Below, one piece after another: positions 55,520 through 62,460 of a DNA stretch of 62,460 nucleotides. Numbering within the stretch: the first letter of the stretch is position 1; every line of letters begins with the position of its first letter. Below the pieces are notes generated by a model that worked only from the letters and a program-made list of their open reading frames with translations, did not search any database and was not told the DNA's origin. The position numbers and the translations under genes were made by a program. This DNA is from Bacillus massilinigeriensis (GTDB taxonomy: Bacteria; Bacillota; Bacilli; Bacillales; Cytobacillaceae), in the NCBI RefSeq assembly GCF_900117315.1, contig NZ_LT630337.1:854443-916902 (forward strand), given 5' to 3'.

Positions 55520-57487
55520 ATGACAAAACTAAACGGTTCCACGCGATTGAAGGTAAAAAGAGACACATTTTACCTTCCCGACCCAGAAGGTGGTGTGTAT
55601 TTTAGAAATAATGAAAGCTCATTTCGCATGAAAGGCAGTACCATCTACCAGTGGATTGAAACACTAATTCCGATGTTCAATGGGGAGAAAACATTGGGAG
55701 AATTAACGGAGGGGTTAACTGCCCCTTATAAGAAAAGAGTTTTTGAGATTGGAGAAACGTTGTACCAAAATGGATTTGTCCGGGATGTAAGTAAAGATCG
55801 ACCACATCAATTAAATCCTGCGATTCTTGAAAAATATTCTTCGCAAATTGAATTTATCGAAAATTTTGTTGATTCTGGTGCGTACCACTTTCAAGAATTC
55901 CGTCAGGCTAAAGTACTGATCGTTGGAGCTGGTCCCATTCTAATTTCATTATTAGGCGCATTAATTGAATCCGGACTTCCAAAATTCGATTTTCTAATAA
56001 CAGGATCGATACCTACCAATCGACTTCGAATTTATGAGATAGTGCAGAACGCCCTTGAGTTAGACCCTGAGGTGGGTGTTAAGGAGGTCCCATTTGAGAA
56101 AGGTGAACACAAGAGATTCTGGAAACAAGTTGTACAGCAATATGATTGGGTTCTATATGTCTCGCAGGAAGGGAATGTAAATGAACTAAGAAGTCTTAAT
56201 GTTGTTTGTAAGGAGGAAGGGAAGGGATTCCTACCTGCCATATGCATAGGGCAAGTGGGTCTATCTGGTCCGGTCGTTCATCCAGAATCTGATGGATGCT
56301 GGGAGTCTGCTTGGCGCCGCCTACATCAAGCTACGGTGCAAGTCGATCAGCAACAACCTAACAACGTCTCTCCAACATCTGGTGCCATTCTCGCAAATTG
56401 CCTTGTATTTGAATTATTCAAGAAAGCTGCAGGAATTGCATCCTCCACTCAAAGAAATCAAATTTACTTGCTAAATCTTGAAACATTGGAAGGTAACTGG
56501 TTATCATTCATCGCACACCCATTGGTTACGTCTGTAAATATTACTCCTAGGTTGATTGAAGATCTAGATTTAAAGATGAAACATGAATCTAATAGAAATT
56601 CTCCACCTAGTAAACTATTGGAATATTTCAGCCGATTAACCTCTGAGGAGATAGGAATTTTCCATACATGGGAGGAACGGGATTTAACACAGCTTCCTCT
56701 TGCACAATGTTATGTTCAGGCAGTAAACCCATTGACTAATGGACCAGCAGCACTTCTTCCTGAAGTTGTTTGTGCTGGTTTAACACATGAGGAAGCAAAA
56801 AAAAATGCCGGGCTGACCGGCATTGAAATGTATGTTTCACAGTTGATTGATTTACATGCAAAGGAATTTAAAAATCAGAATAACTATGTGAACTCGAGCA
56901 TTCCAGAGGGGTTTATGGGTATCGGTGCAGGAGAAACAATCGAAGAGGCCATTTGTCGGGGGATACAAAAATACTTAGATGAAGAAATAAAAGAAAGAAA
57001 GGAAAATCAACAGGGTAAGATTTTGGATTTGCAGCAAGGATCAATAGAAGATCGGTACTGCAGGTATTACTTAAATGCATTGACCACCTTAAATGGTCCA
57101 TCAATCATCGATTTAAGAGAGGATATTTGGGGCTTCCCTGTTATACGGGTAAGGTCTAATGGTCAATCTTACACAAAGGCGGGCTTAAATATAACCTTTG
57201 CACTTAGAAACGCCTTACAACTAGCATTTTTAAATACTCAAAACCAGATAAATTCAAAAGTTGAAGGGCTAGAAAAAGAGCCAGTCGATTTTTTTGAAAA
57301 AAAGGGATTCAGACTCAGCATTCCTTCTTGTGAGGAAATGACTCAATTAGAGCTATTATCCTCTTCCATTCAGGTCTTAAAAGAAAATAGGAAATGCTTA
57401 TATGTTTATGATCTTTCTTTAGAACCTTTTATAAAAGAGGAACTATCAGGGGTATTTGGTGTACAGGTTCGAGGGGAGGGATCCTAA
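55520..57487 (+). CDS. ThiF-like thiazole-containing bacteriocin maturation protein
   Basis: 655 aa. The N-terminal ~120 residues look like a leader-binding module; a Rossmann E1/ThiF-like part follows (VLIVGAGPILISLLGALIESG, about 132-152), then the family block GPVVHPESDGCWESAWRRLH. Matches the 'ocin ThiF-like' maturation protein of heterocycloanthracin clusters. Works with the YcaO protein encoded 1 nt later (TAATG overlap), probably in precursor delivery. AAGGAGG ribosome site. Confidence 0.88.
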   Translation: MTKLNGSTRLKVKRDTFYLPDPEGGVYFRNNESSFRMKGSTIYQWIETLIPMFNGEKTLGELTEGLTAPYKKRVFEIGETLYQNGFVRDVSKDRPHQLNPAILEKYSSQIEFIENFVDSGAYHFQEFRQAKVLIVGAGPILISLLGALIESGLPKFDFLITGSIPTNRLRIYEIVQNALELDPEVGVKEVPFEKGEHKRFWKQVVQQYDWVLYVSQEGNVNELRSLNVVCKEEGKGFLPAICIGQVGLSGPVVHPESDGCWESAWRRLHQATVQVDQQQPNNVSPTSGAILANCLVFELFKKAAGIASSTQRNQIYLLNLETLEGNWLSFIAHPLVTSVNITPRLIEDLDLKMKHESNRNSPPSKLLEYFSRLTSEEIGIFHTWEERDLTQLPLAQCYVQAVNPLTNGPAALLPEVVCAGLTHEEAKKNAGLTGIEMYVSQLIDLHAKEFKNQNNYVNSSIPEGFMGIGAGETIEEAICRGIQKYLDEEIKERKENQQGKILDLQQGSIEDRYCRYYLNALTTLNGPSIIDLREDIWGFPVIRVRSNGQSYTKAGLNITFALRNALQLAFLNTQNQINSKVEGLEKEPVDFFEKKGFRLSIPSCEEMTQLELLSSSIQVLKENRKCLYVYDLSLEPFIKEELSGVFGVQVRGEGS

Positions 57488-59427
57488 TGGCGGCTCTAAT
57501 AATAGTGGAAGGTAAGGGTTTATTAGCGGATTATGTCTATAATCAGTTATCCGATACCTATTCCATTAAGCGGCAAAGTATAGGAATGGACGTTCCGGTT
57601 GAAACAGAATTAGCTCTTGTGCTTCACGATTCCTGGCATCCAACGTTACATCAAAAAGCGGAAGAAAGGTTCAGAGATGCAGGAATCCCCTGGCTTCGAG
57701 GTTTTGTTTTGTTTGGGGAAGGTATCATTGGTCCATTCGTACGCCCAGACACACCTGGATGTTCTTGCTGTGCAGATATCAGACGTATAGTAGCAGGTCA
57801 TGATCCCCGTGAAATGTGGGAATTACAAGGGAGAATGGCAGGTGGAGGAGGTGTACTTCGAGATGCTTGGGTAACACGAACAGGATTATCTCATATGGCA
57901 GATTTGATAAGTAATGAAGTTCGGAGGATTCTTCAAGGAGAATCGGTCAACTTAAAGGAAAAAATGTTCATTACGAACCTGAAAACATTGTCAAACTCCC
58001 TTCATTTTTTCTTGCCTGACCCATCGTGCCCGATGTGCAGTTCATTACTAAATGATACATCAGAATTAGCCCAAATTCAGTTAGAATCTAGTTATAAAGT
58101 CAATGGCAGTAGTTATCGTAGTCGTTCGATGGATGAATTAAAAACAGTACTAGTCAAAGATTACTTTGATTCCCGCACCGGGCTTATGAACGGGAAAATG
58201 CAAGATTTCAGGCTACCTTTTGCTGATGTTTTAGTGAATATGCCTCTGTTTGAAGGAAATGAGGGAGTAGCGGGTAGATCTAATTCTTATGAAGTCAGTG
58301 AATTGACTGCGATTTTGGAAGGCTTGGAGCGCTATTGCGGAATCGAGCCTCGTGGAAAAAAGACAGTCGTTCATGATTGTTATCACCATTTAGAAAATAA
58401 CGCATTAAATCCAACAAGTGTAGGTGTACATGAATCTGAACAATATGAAATGCCTCATTTTCCTTTTAAAAGGTTTAATCCTGATGCCCCAATGGATTGG
58501 GTCTGGGGTTACTCATTTTTACAGGAAAGACCTATTTTGATCCCAAAATTACTAGCCTATTATAGCTTAAGCTCTAGAGATGGCTTTGTATATGAAACTT
58601 CAAACGGTTGTGCATTAGGTGGGAGTTTAGAGGAAGCTATTTTTCATGCCATAATGGAAGTCGTTGAGAGAGATTCATTTTTGTTAACTTGGTATGCAAG
58701 GCTCCCCCTTCCACGACTTGATCTCCGTTCTGTAAAAGACCCAGAATTACTGCTTATGGTCGACCGTATTCATGAAGTGACTGGATATGATCTTTATTTT
58801 TACAATTCAACAATGGAACATGGGATTCCAAGTGTTTGGGCATTGGCAAAAAACAGAAGATCCAAGGGTGTAAACATTATTTGTGCAGCAGGAGCAAACC
58901 CTGATCCAGTAAGGGCAGTAAAAAGCACGATTTACGAGCTAGCTGGAATGATGTTTAGGGATGATGAAAAATTAGAGAAAAACAGACAGAAATATGAAAG
59001 GATGCTGCAAGATCCGTATGAAGTCCGGACCATGGAAGACCATGGTATGCTCTACGGACTTAAAGAAGCAGAGGAACGACTGAATTTTTTAATAGATGAT
59101 CATGGTCCTATACGAACGTTTGCAAAGGAATATAAGGAGCCACCAGCCAATACTGATTTAAAGGATGATCTTGAGGATATCCTTCAGAAGTTCCGCAAAT
59201 TAAATCTTGATGTTATTGTGGTTGACCAAACCACGGATATCACTAAACGGAATGGATTATATTGTGTAAAGGTAATTATTCCCGGTATGCTACCGATGAC
59301 ATTTGGGCATCACCTTACCCGCGTGCAAGGTCTGAAGAGGGTGCTCACGGTACCTATGGATCTAGGATTTGCGACGACACCGTTAACGTATGAACAGCTT
59401 AATCCATTTCCCCATCCATTCCCGTAG
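57487..59427 (+). CDS. Fused TOMM cyclodehydratase (YcaO)
   Basis: 646 aa. N-terminal E1-like part with zinc cysteines CSCC (92-95) and CPMC (181-184), fused to a YcaO domain from about 240. ATP-binding acidic residues lie in ELTAILEGLERYCG and EEAIFHAIMEVVERDSF. The C-terminus is the Pro-rich FPHPFP seen in azoline-forming YcaO enzymes. It activates the backbone amide with ATP to cyclise Cys/Ser into azolines. Overlaps the previous gene by 1 nt, so translation is coupled. Confidence 0.92.
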   Translation: MAALIIVEGKGLLADYVYNQLSDTYSIKRQSIGMDVPVETELALVLHDSWHPTLHQKAEERFRDAGIPWLRGFVLFGEGIIGPFVRPDTPGCSCCADIRRIVAGHDPREMWELQGRMAGGGGVLRDAWVTRTGLSHMADLISNEVRRILQGESVNLKEKMFITNLKTLSNSLHFFLPDPSCPMCSSLLNDTSELAQIQLESSYKVNGSSYRSRSMDELKTVLVKDYFDSRTGLMNGKMQDFRLPFADVLVNMPLFEGNEGVAGRSNSYEVSELTAILEGLERYCGIEPRGKKTVVHDCYHHLENNALNPTSVGVHESEQYEMPHFPFKRFNPDAPMDWVWGYSFLQERPILIPKLLAYYSLSSRDGFVYETSNGCALGGSLEEAIFHAIMEVVERDSFLLTWYARLPLPRLDLRSVKDPELLLMVDRIHEVTGYDLYFYNSTMEHGIPSVWALAKNRRSKGVNIICAAGANPDPVRAVKSTIYELAGMMFRDDEKLEKNRQKYERMLQDPYEVRTMEDHGMLYGLKEAEERLNFLIDDHGPIRTFAKEYKEPPANTDLKDDLEDILQKFRKLNLDVIVVDQTTDITKRNGLYCVKVIIPGMLPMTFGHHLTRVQGLKRVLTVPMDLGFATTPLTYEQLNPFPHPFP

Positions 59428-59451
59428 TGGAAGAGTAGGAGGACAAAAGAT

Positions 59452-61023
59452 TTGGAGCTAGAAACCTTTCTGCATCAGCTACATTTTGACACGGATAAAG
59501 TCTTTCCGCCAGATTGGAAGGTAGACTGGAAAGATGCACCACTTCCATATAAATTGTACCGTGACTTGCCAGACATACCTCTATCAGCAGAAGTACCGTT
59601 AACCTTCAAGAAGAAAGAAAATGACCGAAACCCCAGTCTGGAAGAGCTTGGTCATTTCTTATGGTATGTATACGGTTTAACTCAATACTCTCAATCTCCA
59701 TTGATTGATGAAACTAAGGAAAAGAATGTGAGTTTTACGCAGTCGTTACGAAGATTTGTTCCCTCAGGAGGAGCGTTGTATCCTAACGAGCTATATGTGT
59801 ATATAAAGCTGGAAGACGCTCCAACTGGACTTTACCATTACGATGTTGCGCATCATCGTCTTATTTTGTTACGAGAAGGGAATTACGATTTTTACTTATC
59901 CAGATGTCTTGAAAAGGGGTTACCTATTTCGGAAAGTTTTTGCACCGTTTTTGTCTCAACAGTTTTTTTGAAAAACTTTTATAAATACAATAATTTTTCT
60001 TACAGGCTTCAAGGTTTGGATGCAGGAGTGTTAATTGGGCAATCCTTAGAAGTGGCTAATATGATGGGGTTCTCAACACGGGTTTGTTATCAATTTCTGG
60101 ATCGGTCCATTAATCATTTACTTGGATTATCTGAAAAAGAGGAAAGTGTATATGCGGTTATCCCATTAAGCAGGAAACCAATTCCTTGTGTTGGGAGCGA
60201 AATAGAAGAAATGGTTTTTGCATCTGAATTGTGTCGGGAAATTCCAGAGTTGCATCATGTTACCTATAATCATTCAAATGCAGTCATGGATTATCCAATC
60301 TTAAGAAGACTTAATGAAGAATCAATGTTGGAAACAACACGGTCTTTTAGAAAATTCAAGGAAAACAGTGAAGAGACTTCCTTAGGTACGGAGTTGGTTC
60401 TGCTGCCAATTACAGAATGTTTTTCGTACGATATCGCATCTGTTTGTAGAAGGAGGTATTCTCCATATTTCGATTTTACGTTAGGTAAAGTGAGCTTAAC
60501 ACAATTATCTACTCTATTAAAGGAGTCATTTTCTTTCGTATATCACAATGATCTTGACAATACACAGGGTCATATTGAGACCCGTGTTTCCTTATACGGC
60601 AGTTTCTGTAATGTAGAGGGAATTCCTAATGGTACTTATTCTTATGACAATGACATTCACGCATTACGGAGAATAGCCAAAGGAGATTTCCGGGGATTTT
60701 TACAGTCTGGATTAACTATGCCCAGCGTGAATTTGTATCAAGTTCCACTCTGTATGCATGTAGTTGCTAACAAGGATCACCTTAAAGGGACATATGGATA
60801 TAGAGGATACCGTATTCAACAGATGGAAGCGGGCATTCTCGTGCAACGGATGCTCCTGGTGTCTGGTGCATTAGGAATGGGCGGACATCCATTGTTAGGG
60901 TTTGATGCGAACCAATGTGATGAGCTTTACAGGATCAATTTGAAGGGTAAAACCAGTTTAATCCAAATTCCTATCGGTTCATACCGTCCACGCGCCTGGT
61001 TAAGAGGAAGTTTGCATAGCTAG
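59452..61023 (+). CDS. SagB/ThcOx-type azoline dehydrogenase, tandem
   Basis: 523 aa with two nitroreductase-like halves. First half: RRFVPSGGALYPNELYVYI and GLYHYD, then GLDAGVLIGQSLEVANMMGF. Second half: IETRVSLYGSFCNVEGIPNGTYSYD and QQMEAGILVQRMLLVSGALGMGG. FMN-dependent oxidation of azolines to azoles. TTG start with AGGAGG upstream, 24 nt after the YcaO stop. Last gene of the pathway. Confidence 0.9.
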   Translation: MELETFLHQLHFDTDKVFPPDWKVDWKDAPLPYKLYRDLPDIPLSAEVPLTFKKKENDRNPSLEELGHFLWYVYGLTQYSQSPLIDETKEKNVSFTQSLRRFVPSGGALYPNELYVYIKLEDAPTGLYHYDVAHHRLILLREGNYDFYLSRCLEKGLPISESFCTVFVSTVFLKNFYKYNNFSYRLQGLDAGVLIGQSLEVANMMGFSTRVCYQFLDRSINHLLGLSEKEESVYAVIPLSRKPIPCVGSEIEEMVFASELCREIPELHHVTYNHSNAVMDYPILRRLNEESMLETTRSFRKFKENSEETSLGTELVLLPITECFSYDIASVCRRRYSPYFDFTLGKVSLTQLSTLLKESFSFVYHNDLDNTQGHIETRVSLYGSFCNVEGIPNGTYSYDNDIHALRRIAKGDFRGFLQSGLTMPSVNLYQVPLCMHVVANKDHLKGTYGYRGYRIQQMEAGILVQRMLLVSGALGMGGHPLLGFDANQCDELYRINLKGKTSLIQIPIGSYRPRAWLRGSLHS

Positions 61024-61201
61024 GCAAATCAAGGGGAACAAGTTATTTCTCAAGCAAGAATGAGAAAGGATCATAGATATCGAACTTGAAAAAAACATTC
61101 AAAATAGTTTTGTTAATAAATTTTTCCGTAAAACAATTTGGACTCTAACAGGCAATAGTGTTTACTTTGAAATTTAGCCTTAAAATAGGTTTTTTTATTA
61201 G

Positions 61202-61230
61202 GACAAATTAATTATTGACCTCATAATTTA
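61202..61230 (+). promoter_or_regulatory. Sigma-K-like promoter of the CotD-like gene
   Basis: GACA (61202-61205), 16-nt gap, CATAATTTA (61222-61230), fitting the mother-cell sigma-K pattern (AC in the -35, CATAnnnTA in the -10). 36 nt before the CotD-like start. Confidence 0.55.
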
Positions 61231-61265
61231 TTAAAGAGCAAATAATAATATATGGAGGTTATCAG

Positions 61266-61568
61266 ATGTATAACAAAAATTGGGGTCAATCATGTCATCC
61301 ACATTATTGTCCGCCTAAAGTATTTCCAACTCAGTACGATCCTGGGACCGTTGATCCACCAAAACAATTTGTGAGTCCACAGATATTTAATAAGGTTGTT
61401 TCACACGTACATCCATCTCACAACACAACAGTCAACAAGCACATGATTACTCACAAACACTATTTCCCACATACTGAGTCTGTCGTAAATGAATGCTGTG
61501 AACAACATATTATGTGTGGAGTTCCTTACAATCCTTGTTGCCCACCAGTAAGACCATTCGGATTTTAA
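61266..61568 (+). CDS. cotD: CotD-family spore coat protein
   Basis: 100 aa. Rich in His, Pro, Cys and Tyr: CHPHYCPPKVFPTQYDP near the start, HVHPSHNTT, then ECCEQHIMC and NPCCPPVRPFG. This composition and block order are typical of CotD, an inner-coat protein deposited in the mother cell. ATGGAGG ribosome site; sigma-K-like promoter upstream, terminator at 61650. Confidence 0.9.
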   Translation: MYNKNWGQSCHPHYCPPKVFPTQYDPGTVDPPKQFVSPQIFNKVVSHVHPSHNTTVNKHMITHKHYFPHTESVVNECCEQHIMCGVPYNPCCPPVRPFGF

Positions 61569-61649
61569 TATCTAAGGTATCTATAAAATTATTTTAAACA
61601 AATCAAGAAAATATTTATTATCATTTCATATTAAAATCGTAAAAAAGAG

Positions 61650-61697
61650 GATAGATGAACAGGAGAATAATACCTGCATTCATCTATCTTTTTTTTG
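61650..61697 (+). terminator. Terminator after cotD
   Basis: GATAGATGAA/TTCATCTATC with inner AGG/CCT, then eight Ts. Confidence 0.85.
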
Positions 61698-61699
61698 TA

Positions 61700-62460
61700 C
61701 AACAAATGCCCTCATACTATGTGGATTGTTGTTCACTTAAAAACGCCTCATAGTACAAGAAAGATATGTCGGCTAAGGGCTGGTAATCGAAAATGTCCCT
61801 CAGGAAATCCAGATATAAATGAAATAATTTTTTTTACCGATTCGAGTATCCATAACGGTGTTGGAAGGGTGACTGAGTGTTTTATTCGAGAACATTCACA
61901 CTGATACGGAACAAAGCCCGAAAACACGCTATCTTACGCGCTTTTGATTTAGAGTTGGTGTTTGTTTGGTGTTTAAAGATAGTAAACGAAAATTAATGAT
62001 GAAATACAAAACGGCCCTTTTTACACTTTCTGTTAGTGTTTGGATGAGCACCATTTTTTTATTATAGCTTGGAGGGTTTCGTTAAATAGTTGAGTTATTC
62101 ACACATTCGTGACAAAATGTTAAACAAAACTACCTGTTTAGGTGATTAGGATGATAGCTGTTTGTTAAACAAACTATTTGAGCCCATGGCGGATATTCCA
62201 AAAAAAACCCGGTAACTGGATCAGGTTGTTCCACAATCTTCATTAGCTTTTGTTTAGTAATTGGAGCAAATTCTGAGTAACGCCAATGGATAATGTGAAA
62301 GAGTACACTTAAACAAACGAGCAGTTTAGTTGAGGAAGAAAAATTAAATATTAAGATAATAATGCTCAGAATATTTTCTGAGCGTTTTAGTTTGCTGTTT
62401 ATAATGCTTTTCTAAAGCCTGCTGAATAAAGAATGAACAATATAATGAATTTTTGTGATT
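61700..62460. other. Gene-free right end of the window
   Basis: No gene I can support. A 94-codon open frame on the minus strand (62130-62411) has coding-like residues (SEFAPITKQKLMKIVEQPDP) and a hydrophobic stretch but no start codon, so it may be a gene relic. A GTTTGTTAAACAAAC palindrome lies near 62160. The rest is A/T-rich. Confidence 0.4.

Noticed and set aside
61695-61904. 69-aa plus-strand ORF after cotD
   Set aside because: Starts inside the cotD terminator with no ribosome site and shows no recognisable domain.

Overview
The window is a stretch of low-GC Gram-positive chromosome from an endospore-forming Bacillaceae (Bacillus in the broad sense). Evidence: purine-rich GGAGG ribosome sites before almost every gene, sporulation genes (CotF-like and CotD-like coat proteins, SpoVR, PrkA/YhbH), and a gene order that I recall from the B. 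subtilis 'yhb-yhc-yhd' region (queG-yhbB-trmL ... prkA-yhbH ... yhcT-yhcU ... pgcA-yhdB-yhdC-spoVR). I cannot name the species from sequence alone.

Layout. 1-3050: the end of a ribosomal operon (23S-5S spacer, 5S) followed by a tRNA array in the order Asn-Ser-Glu-Val-fMet-Asp-Phe-Thr-Tyr-Trp-His-Gln-Gly-Cys-Leu, then a detached Leu(CAA). Three array members (fMet, Phe, Thr) are each preceded by a truncated copy of their own 5' end plus a 119-123 bp insert. The three inserts share a hairpin whose stem differs in sequence but keeps pairing, always with a 27-nt loop. I consider this the most novel feature here. 3180-7700: a TetR regulator and a beta-oxidation-like set (enoyl-CoA hydratase, thiolase, SDR hydroxyacyl-CoA dehydrogenase, hotdog thioesterase). 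7820-9635: a catabolite-regulated-looking promoter, a BtpA-family gene and a sugar kinase broken by an internal deletion. 9726-16800: PEP synthase, a PAS-GGDEF protein, a LysE exporter, a DUF3231 protein, a small membrane protein and a lipoprotein. 17000-31170: tRNA-Gly(TCC), queG-yhbB-trmL, a nitroreductase, prkA and yhbH, a radical SAM/SPASM enzyme, a CotF-like coat protein, proC, an HTH regulator, and an IS110-family insertion sequence with a structured noncoding end that is a candidate bridge RNA.

31552-54740: a hydrolase, copper ATPase CopA behind a CsoR-type operator, a divergent MFS / SgrR-like pair, an aldo-keto reductase, an RND efflux pump, a POT peptide transporter, a DUF47-Pit phosphate uptake operon with a PhoP-box-like array, a pseudouridine synthase, YhcU, a thioredoxin-like/BdbC thiol-oxidation pair, PgcA, YhdB, an M14 carboxypeptidase, a DUF3889 protein and SpoVR. 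54793-61023: a linear azol(in)e-containing peptide (LAP/TOMM) locus of the heterocycloanthracin/sonorensin type: a Cys-rich 83-aa precursor, a ThiF-like maturation protein, a fused YcaO cyclodehydratase and a tandem SagB-type dehydrogenase, with a small divergent membrane-protein ORF next to the precursor. A CotD-like coat gene with a sigma-K-like promoter follows. The last 0.9 kb has no gene I can support.

Working together: the LAP genes form one biosynthetic pathway (heterocyclise Cys in the precursor, then oxidise azolines to azoles). PrkA, YhbH and SpoVR belong to families usually found together in stationary-phase or sporulating cells. DUF47 and Pit form a phosphate importer with its accessory protein. 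TlpA-like protein and BdbC form an oxidative-folding pair.
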